The notes below the pieces were generated by a model. That model made no database searches. It had not been told where the DNA came from and worked only from the letters and a program-made list of their open reading frames with translations. Positions 53,864-61,403 of a stretch of DNA of 64,000 nucleotides are shown here, piece by piece. Numbering within the stretch: position 1 is the stretch's first letter; the number at the start of each line of letters is the position of its first letter. Both the position numbers and the translations under genes were made by a program. The DNA is from Fibrisoma montanum (GTDB lineage Bacteria > Bacteroidota > Bacteroidia > Cytophagales > Spirosomataceae), in the NCBI RefSeq assembly GCF_003583365.1, contig NZ_QXED01000006.1:494242-558241 (forward strand), written 5' to 3'.

Positions 53864-55300
53864 TCAAAAGACCAGGCTGAACGTACTGCCCTGGCCCACG
53901 GTTGATTCGACCGTTAGCTGCCCGTCGTGAAGCTGCATGATCTGTCGCGACAGGCTTAAGCCAATGCCCGAACCGGTTTTTTTGGTCGTATAGAAGGGGA
54001 TGAAAATCTGCTCCATGGCTTCGGGTTCAATGCCCGGCCCGTTGTCGGCTACCTGAACAACAACGCGGGCACCATCCTGAACGGCACTGATCTGAATGAG
54101 CGGATCGGGCTTGCTGCCTAAACTTTCGATGGCATTGCGCAGCAGATTGATCAGCACCATCTCGATCTGCCCTCCATCAGCCCGGATGCTCAGGTTTGAC
54201 GTAGCCACCGATATGGTGATGGGATACCCCGGTTTATCGGCCTGAACCAGCTGCGCTACGTGGCGGAGCAGTTTCTCAACCGACACTTCGTCAAAAACCG
54301 GTTGGGGTATCGACGTAAAATGACGGTACGCATCGACAAACCGCATGATGCCTTCACCCCGCTGCTCAATCGTCATCAGTGCATCGCGCAGATCCCCCAC
54401 AGCATCGGCATACGTAGCATCGAGCGGCCTGTACGAACTGCCGCTTCCATTCAGATTCGGTTCGGCCGGAGAAGGCTCGGCCAGATTCGGCTCGGCGGGC
54501 AGCGGCAGCAGATCCGTTTCAACGATGTCGCGCATTGTACCAGCCAGCGATACGATCGGCGTAATCGAGTTCATGATTTCGTGCCGCAGCACCTTCGTCA
54601 GGTTTTGCCAGGCTTCCAGTTCCCGCTGCTGCAATTCGGTACGGATGTTCTGCAACGACGCTACGGTCACCAATCGGCCACGCAGCCGCACCGACGCACA
54701 TCGAATCGATAACTCCCGGTCGGAGCCGCTCAGCCGCGACCCGGTCTGGTAAACGATGGGCGCGGCTACGTTGACCGACGGCCCGCGCTCCGACGACTGC
54801 AGCAGGTCGACCAGATCGGGGTGAACGTTCCTGAGGTCGTTAAGGTGCCGAAGCCGGTAAATCCCCAGCAGACGCAAAGCAGCCTGATTGACCAGCTCGA
54901 CCTGCCCGGCCGTATCGAAGGTCAGCAGACCGACGCTGACGTGCTGAACAATCGTGTTGAGATAGTGCAGGTTAGCCTCTTTTTCGGCGCGGGCTACCCG
55001 AAACGCATCGAGCACTTCGTTGAACTGGATGTTCAGGTCACGAAAGCTGGGGCCAAGATCATTGTCGGTCCGGAATGCAACCGTAAAATCGGAGTAGCGC
55101 ACCGATTCCAGAAACCGCGTCAGTTTCCGATTCAGTCCCGTAACGTACCGATAAAGACTAACTGAAATCACGATGTGCGTAATCAGGAGTGGCACCAGCA
55201 GCAACCCACTGGTTTCCTGAAGGTACACGTATACCATCAGACCGGATAACAACACGATCACGAGTAAACGCCAGGCTAGTCCTACGCTAAAATGCCCCAT
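53864..55300 (-). CDS. NtrY/NtrB-type sensor histidine kinase
   Basis: From the ATG at 55300 the product is 478 residues. Two membrane helices near the N-terminus (about 5-50) lie around a short loop. A PAS domain follows (about 115-200), then the phospho-His in LRHEIMNSITPI and an ATPase domain with the N-box LINLLRNAIESL, G1 VADNGPGI and G2 GSGIGLSLSRQI. Between the two dimerisation helices is an inserted Ala-Glu-Pro-rich repeat (AEPNLAEPSPAEPNL). The partner regulator ends 75 bases upstream. It should sense an envelope signal and phosphorylate the sigma-54 regulator. Confidence 0.9.
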   Translation of the reverse strand: MGHFSVGLAWRLLVIVLLSGLMVYVYLQETSGLLLVPLLITHIVISVSLYRYVTGLNRKLTRFLESVRYSDFTVAFRTDNDLGPSFRDLNIQFNEVLDAFRVARAEKEANLHYLNTIVQHVSVGLLTFDTAGQVELVNQAALRLLGIYRLRHLNDLRNVHPDLVDLLQSSERGPSVNVAAPIVYQTGSRLSGSDRELSIRCASVRLRGRLVTVASLQNIRTELQQRELEAWQNLTKVLRHEIMNSITPIVSLAGTMRDIVETDLLPLPAEPNLAEPSPAEPNLNGSGSSYRPLDATYADAVGDLRDALMTIEQRGEGIMRFVDAYRHFTSIPQPVFDEVSVEKLLRHVAQLVQADKPGYPITISVATSNLSIRADGGQIEMVLINLLRNAIESLGSKPDPLIQISAVQDGARVVVQVADNGPGIEPEAMEQIFIPFYTTKKTGSGIGLSLSRQIMQLHDGQLTVESTVGQGSTFSLVF

Positions 55301-55312
55301 TGCTTGTGGTTT

Positions 55313-55373
55313 GTAGTTCGTGGTTTGTAGTTCGTGGTTGAACTGGGCGGAACAACTACAAACCACAAACTAC
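55313..55373. repeat. heptamer hairpin (GTGGTTT family), copy 4
   Basis: Left arm 55313-55332 pairs with right arm 55354-55373 with one mismatch. The units are GTAGTTC and GTGGTTT. It sits between the response regulator and kinase genes of one operon. Confidence 0.8.
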
Positions 55374-55374
55374 A

Positions 55375-56757
55375 TTACAGTCCGTATTTTTCTAATCGCC
55401 GATACAGCGCCTGGCGCGACAGGCCGAGCTCTTTCGCTACGTCGGTAATGCTCCCCTGATGTTTGTGCATGGCCTGCTGGATCAGTTGCTTTTCCATATC
55501 CTCCAGCTGCATGGTTTCCCGAACGGGATTGTCGCGCAGGGAGTTGTCGGGACCACCAACCGTAGCGGTGGCCTTGAGGGCAAAATCGGCTGGTTCCAGT
55601 ACATTACCACGCGCCAGAATCACGGCCCGTTCGACAGCGTGCTGCAGTTCACGAACGTTGCCCGGCCAGCGGTATTGCCGCAACTGACTCACCAGAGCCG
55701 GATTGATGCTCGTCACGGGCCGGTTGTATTGCTTGCTGTAAAGCTTCAGGAAGTGTTCGATCAGCGGCACAATATCGTCCTGGCGTTCGCGCAGGGGCGG
55801 CAGCGGCAGCTCGATGGTATTGATCCGATACAGTAAATCCTGCCGGAACGTCCGGTCGGCCACACGCTCGTTGAGGTCAGCGTTGGTGGCGCAGATGAGC
55901 CGGACATCCACCGCCCGGGGTTTGTTGGACCCTACGCGGGTTACCTGACGCTGCTGCAGCACGGTCAGCAGCCGGGCCTGCTGCGAGGCCGTAAGGTTCC
56001 CAATTTCATCAAGGAAGATCGTACCGCCGTGGGCCTCTTCGAAACGACCGGCGCGGTCTTCGCGGGCGTCGGTGAAGGCGCCTTTGACGTGGCCGAACAG
56101 CTCGCTCTCAAACAGCGTCTCGCTCAGCGCGCCGACATCCACGCTCACGAACGGCTTATCCCGTCGGTTCGACTGCTGGTGAATCTCGCGGGCGACCAAA
56201 TCCTTACCGGTTCCGTTTTCGCCCAGAATCAGTACGTTGGCATCCGTGGGAGCAACCCGCTCCACCGTTTCCAGCACCGGACGCATGGCCGGCCCGATCA
56301 GGGTTTGCGAACCCGGTCGTTTGGCGGCAGCCTTGCTCTTCCGGCCCGACTCGTCGTCCGACTTTTCCCGGTTGCGCTTTCCTTCGATAGCCAGCCGGAT
56401 GGTTTCCAGAAACTTGTCGTTCTGCCAGGGTTTCAGCACGAAATCGGCAGCGCCGGCCTTGATAGCCCGCACGGCCATCTCAACGTCGCCATAGGCCGTA
56501 AACAGAATGACTGCTACCTGAGCGTTCAGGTCCAGAATGCGGTCGAGCCAGTCGAACCCTTCTTTACCTGAATTGACATCCCGCGTGAAATTCATGTCCA
56601 GGATGATTACATCGTAGGAATTATTGCCGACCAGAAACGGCAGGCGCTCAGGATTCTTTTCGATGTCCACTACCGAAAAATGCCGTTTCAGCAGCAGTTT
56701 TGCCGCCAGCAGCACATCGGGATCATCATCAACAATGAGTATTTTGCCCTCTTGCAT
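55375..56757 (-). CDS. sigma-54-dependent response regulator (NtrC/AtoC type)
   Basis: From the ATG at 56757 the product is 460 residues. A receiver domain (about 1-125; Asp54 in LDMNFT, Lys109 in LKPW) precedes a sigma-54 AAA+ domain with Walker A GENGTGKD and the loop ESELFGHVKGAFTDA that contacts sigma-54. A Fis-type helix-turn-helix follows (IQQAMHKHQGSITDVAKELG). It should bind enhancers and open sigma-54 promoters when phosphorylated by the adjacent kinase. A candidate target lies at 58661-58762, ahead of the ABC efflux operon. Confidence 0.93.
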   Translation of the reverse strand: MQEGKILIVDDDPDVLLAAKLLLKRHFSVVDIEKNPERLPFLVGNNSYDVIILDMNFTRDVNSGKEGFDWLDRILDLNAQVAVILFTAYGDVEMAVRAIKAGAADFVLKPWQNDKFLETIRLAIEGKRNREKSDDESGRKSKAAAKRPGSQTLIGPAMRPVLETVERVAPTDANVLILGENGTGKDLVAREIHQQSNRRDKPFVSVDVGALSETLFESELFGHVKGAFTDAREDRAGRFEEAHGGTIFLDEIGNLTASQQARLLTVLQQRQVTRVGSNKPRAVDVRLICATNADLNERVADRTFRQDLLYRINTIELPLPPLRERQDDIVPLIEHFLKLYSKQYNRPVTSINPALVSQLRQYRWPGNVRELQHAVERAVILARGNVLEPADFALKATATVGGPDNSLRDNPVRETMQLEDMEKQLIQQAMHKHQGSITDVAKELGLSRQALYRRLEKYGL

Positions 56758-56761
56758 AGAC

Positions 56762-56769
56762 CAAAGATA
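56762..56769 (-). promoter_or_regulatory. candidate promoter element at the regulator start
   Basis: TATCTTTG on the - strand fits TAnnTTTG and lies only five bases before the ATG at 56757. A TTG 25 bases further up is slightly too distant for the usual spacing. If used, the message would be leaderless. Confidence 0.3.
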
Positions 56770-56935
56770 AACGTATCGACGTGATAGTTGCACACAAGGG
56801 TGTACGAGCGGCTAAATTCCGGTTTTGTTGCGTTATTTTGCCTTACCAGTTTAACTATTGGTTTCCGCTTCCGTAAACTGACCGTCTACGAAACGGTTAC
56901 TACGTCGGCATTGAGCGCCCGACATCATCAGTACC

Positions 56936-58630
56936 ATGTTGACTTTCCAGGAACACCTTACTCATTCATTGACCGACCGCTGGTTTTATCTCCTCGTAGC
57001 TGCCGGCCTGCTGCTGAACGCTACCGGCTTATACCCGCCTATTCTCGAACCCGACGGGGCCTTATACGCCAGCATCGCCAAAACCATGGCCCTGAACGGC
57101 GATTTTGTCAACCTGTTCGCGATCGGCCGCGACTGGCTCGACAAGCCCCATTTTCCGTTCTGGATAACGGCGTTCAGTTATCTGGTATTGGGTGTAAACA
57201 CACTGGCCTACAAACTTCCGGCCCTGGTGTTTTTCGGACTCAGTACGGCGTATACCTACCGATTTACCCGGCTGATGTACCCCAAACCGGTTGCGCAGGT
57301 AGCCACCCTTGTTTTCCTGACGGCCTTTCACGGTATTCTGTCCAACAGCGACGTTCGGGCCGAACCCTACCTGACTGCGCTGGTGATTGGCCCGGTGTAC
57401 CACTTTTACCGCGTGTATCAGAACGCTCCGAAGCCCTGGCTGCATATCGTGCTGGGTTCGTTCCTGACTGGCTGCGCCCTGATGACCAAGGGGCCGTTTG
57501 TGGTGGTGCCAATCGGTGCCGGCCTGGTGCTGCACTGGCTGCTGACGGGCCACTGGCGGGAACTCCTGAAGCCCCGCTGGTACAGTGTGGTGATTCTGTC
57601 GGCCTTGTTTACACTGCCCGAAATCATCAGCCTCTACCGGCAGTTTGACCTGCACCCCGACAAAGTGGTTTTCGGCAAAACCGACGTATCCGGTGTCCGC
57701 TTCTTTTTCTGGGACAGCCAGTTTGGCCGCTTCTTCAACACCGGACCGATCAAAGGATCGGGCGATCCGTTCTTTTTTGTGCATACGCTGCTCTGGGCAT
57801 TTCTGCCCTGGTCGCTTCCGTTATACGTCGGCGTTGGTACCGTACTCCTTAAACTGGCTCGTCGGCACAACCCGCTGCCCGAATACGTGTCGCTGGGTTC
57901 CGGGCTGGCTACGTTCCTGTTGTTTTCGGCCTCGGGGTTCCAGTTGCCGCACTACATGAACATCGTCTTTCCGTTCTTCGCCATCCTGACGGCCCAGTTT
58001 CTGGTCAGCCTGTCGCCGGCCAGCCTCAGGCGCTGGACCCTCGGCCAGACGGTTATCGGGGGCTTGCTCGTCGCCCTGATCGTAGCGGTATTGCTGCTGT
58101 TTCAGCCGGGGCAACTCGGTGGAGCGCTGACCTGGGTAGCTGTTGTAGCGCTGGCGACCACCCTGCTTTTCCGGGGTCATGACTTACTCGCCCTCATGGG
58201 CCGCATGACGGGCGTGATGCTGCTGCTGGCGGGCGTACTGAACCTGTTCTTTTACCCGTCGCTGCTCCAGTACCAGGCCGGTATGGTGGCGGCTGAGTAC
58301 GTCAACACCCGACCCGACCTGCCACCGACAACGGCCATTTACGGCTCCGGTACGTACGGCGAAAGCGCCTGGTCGTACGAATTTTACGTCGACCGGCCGG
58401 TCTGGTACGCCCGTCCCGACTCGGTGCTGCGTCAGCGGGTTCGTCGGGAGCCGGTGCTGGTGTTTACCTCCGCAGCCTACGCTGATTCCCTGCGGGACCG
58501 GGGATTTGCCCCCCGCACGGTCGCCACCTTTCCATACTACCACGTCAGCAAACTCAGCTACCCGTTTCTGAACCCCGCCACCCGACCGCAGACACTACGC
58601 CCTTACGTCCTGCTGGAGGTTAAAAATTGA
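56936..58630 (+). CDS. GT39-type glycosyltransferase (ArnT/PMT-like)
   Basis: A 564-residue protein with about 12 membrane helices. The first external loop has LEPDGALYASIAKTMALNGDF, where the Asp is the catalytic acidic residue of ArnT-like enzymes. DKPHFPFWI and YKLPALVFFGLS are also family blocks. These enzymes transfer a sugar from an undecaprenyl carrier to lipid A, protein or glycan in the periplasm. The gene is divergent from the two-component operon and upstream of the efflux operon. Its substrate is unknown. Confidence 0.85.
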   Translation: MLTFQEHLTHSLTDRWFYLLVAAGLLLNATGLYPPILEPDGALYASIAKTMALNGDFVNLFAIGRDWLDKPHFPFWITAFSYLVLGVNTLAYKLPALVFFGLSTAYTYRFTRLMYPKPVAQVATLVFLTAFHGILSNSDVRAEPYLTALVIGPVYHFYRVYQNAPKPWLHIVLGSFLTGCALMTKGPFVVVPIGAGLVLHWLLTGHWRELLKPRWYSVVILSALFTLPEIISLYRQFDLHPDKVVFGKTDVSGVRFFFWDSQFGRFFNTGPIKGSGDPFFFVHTLLWAFLPWSLPLYVGVGTVLLKLARRHNPLPEYVSLGSGLATFLLFSASGFQLPHYMNIVFPFFAILTAQFLVSLSPASLRRWTLGQTVIGGLLVALIVAVLLLFQPGQLGGALTWVAVVALATTLLFRGHDLLALMGRMTGVMLLLAGVLNLFFYPSLLQYQAGMVAAEYVNTRPDLPPTTAIYGSGTYGESAWSYEFYVDRPVWYARPDSVLRQRVRREPVLVFTSAAYADSLRDRGFAPRTVATFPYYHVSKLSYPFLNPATRPQTLRPYVLLEVKN

Positions 58631-58660
58631 GTAATTGACCTGCTGAATGACAAAATCACA

Positions 58661-58693
58661 AAAGCGGACAGGTATTCGTCCGAAAGCGGACAG
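58661..58693 (+). promoter_or_regulatory. candidate enhancer repeats for the NtrC-type regulator
   Basis: AAAGCGGACAG occurs at 58661-58671 and 58683-58693, 22 bases apart (two helical turns). CGGAC (58665-58669) with GTCCG (58678-58682) makes a palindrome between them. The array lies about 55-85 bases upstream of the -24 element. Confidence 0.5.
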
Positions 58694-58745
58694 CTTTATC
58701 AGGCCATCAGGCGTAATACCGCTGACAATCAGTAGCTTTGTCTGG

Positions 58746-58762
58746 TTGGCACGACAATTGGG
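58746..58762 (+). promoter_or_regulatory. candidate sigma-54 promoter of the efflux operon
   Basis: TTGGCACG (58746-58753), then four bases, then TTGG. The -24 half matches the consensus TTGGCACG completely, and the -12 half TTGC misses its C. GG to the -12 pair is the required 10 bases. The start would be near 58773, 60 bases before the adaptor ATG. Confidence 0.55.
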
Positions 58763-58832
58763 TAGTTATGGACGATGATCGAGCCGCTTTATAGATTCAA
58801 TTATTCAACAACTCAATCATTCGACATTAACA

Positions 58833-60080
58833 ATGGATCGCGTCTTACCTAAACGATTTTGGACTCAGCAGCGCATTCTCATCGCCGTAGGTACAATACT
58901 TATCAGTTCCCTTCTGGCGTACACGTTTTTATTCGCTGACAACCGCTCGAAACTGAACGTTGAGCGTGAAAAAATAACCGTATCGACCGTATCGACCGGC
59001 CCATTTGAAGATTTCATCGCCGTAACGGGTGTCGTTCAGCCCCTGAAAACCATCCGGCTCGACGCCATTGCCGGGGGGTATGTGACCGAGAAACTGGTAG
59101 AGGGCGGCAGCATGGTGAAGCAGGGCGACGTACTGCTCCGTCTGGAAAACCAGAACCTGCGCCTGAACTTCCTGCAGTCGGAAACGGAGGCCAACCGACT
59201 CGTCAATGATCTACAGAATACCCGCCAGCGCCTGCGGGTGGAGCGATACACACAGCGGAAAACCTTATCCGACCTCGATTATCAGATCAGCCAGGCAAAA
59301 GACGTGTACGACCGGCAGGCCAAGCTGTTCAAAGACAAGGTAATTTCGGAGCAGGATTACACAAAGGCCAAGCTTGACTACGAGCGCCTGATCGAGCAGC
59401 GTAAGATTGAAGTAGAATCGCAGAAATACCAGGAAGAGAACGCCAAGACGCAGATCCAGATGCTCGAAGGCACCCTGGCCCGGACGCAGAAGAACGTAGC
59501 CCTCTGGCAGCAAACGCTGAACAACCTGGTCGTGAAAGCCCCCGTGTCGGGTCTGCTGTCGTCGATGGACATTGAGGTGGGGTCAAACATCAACCAGGGC
59601 CAGAACATCGGCCAGATCGACGATCTGGACGGCTTCAAAATGCGCGTCGGCGTTGACGAGCACTACCTGAACCGCATCTTCACCGGCCTGAAAGGAACGT
59701 TCGAATTCAACGGCGAAAAGCACGAACTCGAAATCACACGCGTCTTCCCGGAAGTGCGTAACGGCCGTTTCGAAGTGGATATGGTCTTTACGAAAGGCGC
59801 CCCTAAAGGCATCAAGCGCGGCCAGTCGTCGCCGATTCAGCTTGAGTTAGGTAAGGCCTCAAAAGCTACGTTGTTGCCGGTTGGCGGCTTCTTCTCCGAC
59901 ACAGGCGGCAACTGGGTATACGTAGTGGGGAACGACGGCAAGCGGGCCGTAAAGCGTAACATTACGCTGGGCCGCAAAAACCCCGAATACTACGAAGTAC
60001 TGGAAGGCCTGCAGCCCGGCGAACAGGTCATCACGAGCAGCTACGAGAATTTTGGGGAAAACGAGGTGTTGGAGTTTTAA
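58833..60080 (+). CDS. efflux periplasmic adaptor (HlyD/MacA-like)
   Basis: A 415-residue protein with one N-terminal membrane anchor (ILIAVGTILISSLLAYTFL). A lipoyl/biotinyl-like segment (TGVVQPLKTIRLDAIAGGYV and later VVKAPVSGLLSSMDIEVG) brackets a long coiled-coil hairpin (about 105-225). A beta-barrel and membrane-proximal domain follow (LQPGEQVITSSYENFG). It links an inner-membrane MacB-like ABC transporter to an outer-membrane channel. The ATPase follows after an inverted gene. No TolC is in the window. Confidence 0.9.
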   Translation: MDRVLPKRFWTQQRILIAVGTILISSLLAYTFLFADNRSKLNVEREKITVSTVSTGPFEDFIAVTGVVQPLKTIRLDAIAGGYVTEKLVEGGSMVKQGDVLLRLENQNLRLNFLQSETEANRLVNDLQNTRQRLRVERYTQRKTLSDLDYQISQAKDVYDRQAKLFKDKVISEQDYTKAKLDYERLIEQRKIEVESQKYQEENAKTQIQMLEGTLARTQKNVALWQQTLNNLVVKAPVSGLLSSMDIEVGSNINQGQNIGQIDDLDGFKMRVGVDEHYLNRIFTGLKGTFEFNGEKHELEITRVFPEVRNGRFEVDMVFTKGAPKGIKRGQSSPIQLELGKASKATLLPVGGFFSDTGGNWVYVVGNDGKRAVKRNITLGRKNPEYYEVLEGLQPGEQVITSSYENFGENEVLEF

Positions 60081-60082
60081 TA

Positions 60083-60160
60083 AGAGGGGAAGAAAAGGGA
60101 GGAAGGGGACGAGAGGGAGGAAAGGGGCAACGCCCTCGTCACTTTTCTCGTCTTCCTCCT
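60083..60160. repeat. purine-rich hairpin arm before the inverted gene
   Basis: A purine-rich run at 60083-60127 (GAGGGG/GGGAGGAA units) faces a pyrimidine-rich run at 60132-60160 with CCCTCGTC and CTCGTCTTCCTCC. They pair imperfectly around a five-base loop. A second pyrimidine arm lies at 60589-60625. Confidence 0.65.
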
Positions 60161-60164
60161 ACTT

Positions 60165-60524
60165 TCAAAATTTTTCCAATCGAGTCTTTATCAGATTTTG
60201 CAACATTGACGAGATAACTCTACTCTTTGAAATCAGTAACTGACCTGTTTCAGCATCGAGTAGATTGACAGCAACAGCTAAATGAATTTGCGTTCGTAAT
60301 TCACCATTTGATCCTTTGGCAATGCGGAGAAAACGAATAAACTCTTTGTTGGCGTGGCGCTCGAAACCTTCCGCAATGTTGGAAGGAACGGACACGGACG
60401 AACGACGCATCTGGTCACGTAGACCATAATCTTTACAGTCAGCCAAAAGCTTATAAATGCCAACAGCTTGGGCTAAACCTTCTTGCCAAACGATCAAATC
60501 TTCAAACTGTTCAACTTTTGCCAT
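60165..60524 (-). CDS. four-helix bundle protein (23S rRNA intervening-sequence family)
   Basis: The 119-residue protein has the four-helix bundle of the family that occurs in rRNA intervening sequences and as Avd-like proteins. QFEDLIVWQEGLAQAVGIYKL opens it, then SSVSVPSNIAEGFERHANKEF and FLRIAKGSNGELRTQI. Such proteins are small basic oligomers that can bind nucleic acid. Here the gene sits backwards between the adaptor and ATPase genes, inside an operon. A TAGTTTTG element (60572 to 60565, - strand) fits TAnnTTTG for its own transcription. The gene is AT-richer than the operon. Confidence 0.85.
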   Translation of the reverse strand: MAKVEQFEDLIVWQEGLAQAVGIYKLLADCKDYGLRDQMRRSSVSVPSNIAEGFERHANKEFIRFLRIAKGSNGELRTQIHLAVAVNLLDAETGQLLISKSRVISSMLQNLIKTRLEKF

Positions 60525-60564
60525 GAGAATCAGGAGTTAGTCAACGATGGGAATTTGAGAAAAG

Positions 60565-60572
60565 CAAAACTA
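60565..60572 (-). promoter_or_regulatory. candidate -7 element of the inverted four-helix gene
   Basis: TAGTTTTG on the - strand fits TAnnTTTG and lies about 40 bases before the ATG at 60524. No clear TTG upstream. Confidence 0.35.
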
Positions 60573-60588
60573 CCCAAAAGAGGTAATT

Positions 60589-60625
60589 CCCTCTTCTTCC
60601 CTCGTCCCTTTCCTCCCTTTCCTCC
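60589..60625. repeat. pyrimidine-rich arm after the inverted gene
   Basis: A C/T-rich run with CTCTTCTTCCCTCGTCCC and CCTCCCTTTCC is the reverse complement, imperfectly, of 60083-60127. It also repeats the pyrimidine run at 60132-60160 directly. The two sites bracket the inverted gene. Confidence 0.6.
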
Positions 60626-60633
60626 AAAAAAAT

Positions 60634-61311
60634 ATGATACAAACCGTTAACCTCCAGAAACTCTTCGCGACAGAAGAGGTTGAAACCACCGCTCTGCACG
60701 GCATTTCGATGGACGTCCGCGATGGTGAATTTGTGGCCATCATGGGTCCATCCGGCTGTGGGAAATCCACGCTGCTGAACATCCTGGGTCTGCTCGATAA
60801 CCCGACCGCCGGCGAGTACCATTTCTACGGCACGGAAGTGTCGCGGATGTCGGAGCGGCAACGGGCCCAACTCCGCAAAGGCTCCATCGGCTTCGTGTTT
60901 CAGAGCTTCAACCTGATCGACGAGCTGACGGTTTATGAAAACGTAGAACTGCCCCTGCTGTATCTGAAAACACCCGCCGACGAACGCAAGGCCCGCGTGG
61001 AAGAAGCGCTGACCCGCATGAACATCATGCACCGGCGCAACCACTTTCCGCAGCAGTTGTCGGGGGGGCAGCAGCAGCGGACGGCCATCGCCCGCGCCGT
61101 GGTAGCGAAGCCCAAGCTGATCCTGGCCGATGAACCGACGGGTAACCTCGATTCGGCCAACGGCGAAGAGGTTATGAAACTCCTGATGCAGTTAAACGAC
61201 GAGGGTACGACCATCATCATGGTGACGCACTCACCCTACGACGCTGGTTTTGCGCACCGGATCGTGAACCTGTTCGACGGTAAGATTGTGACCGAGAACT
61301 TCCACGTTTAG
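60634..61311 (+). CDS. ABC transporter ATPase (MacB/LolD-like)
   Basis: A 225-residue ATPase. Walker A is GPSGCGKST, the Q-loop [14 protein letters not shown], signature [14 protein letters not shown], Walker [13 protein letters not shown] and the H-loop His in VTHSPYDA. It is of the MacB/LolD/FtsE type that powers mechanotransmission instead of transport through a pore. Partners are the adaptor at 58833 and permeases at 61404 and 63928. A G-rich hairpin separates it from the first permease. Confidence 0.92.
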   Translation: MIQTVNLQKLFATEEVETTALHGISMDVRDGEFVAIMGPSGCGKSTLLNILGLLDNPTAGEYHFYGTEVSRMSERQRAQLRKGSIGFVFQSFNLIDELTVYENVELPLLYLKTPADERKARVEEALTRMNIMHRRNHFPQQLSGGQQQRTAIARAVVAKPKLILADEPTGNLDSANGEEVMKLLMQLNDEGTTIIMVTHSPYDAGFAHRIVNLFDGKIVTENFHV

Positions 61312-61327
61312 CAGCACGAACAGCAGG

Positions 61328-61396
61328 GGGGCTTAGGGCGTAGGGCATTGGGTTAAGATGCGCCATCTCACCCTAAGCTCCTCGCCCCAAGCCCCT
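61328..61396. repeat. G-rich/C-rich hairpin before the first permease
   Basis: GGGGCTTAGGGCG at 61328-61340 faces CGCCCCAAGCCCC at 61384-61396. The left side repeats GGGC units and the right side CCC units. It ends just before the permease ATG and is related to the element at 63828-63920. Confidence 0.6.
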
Positions 61397-61403
61397 TGCA
61401 GTT

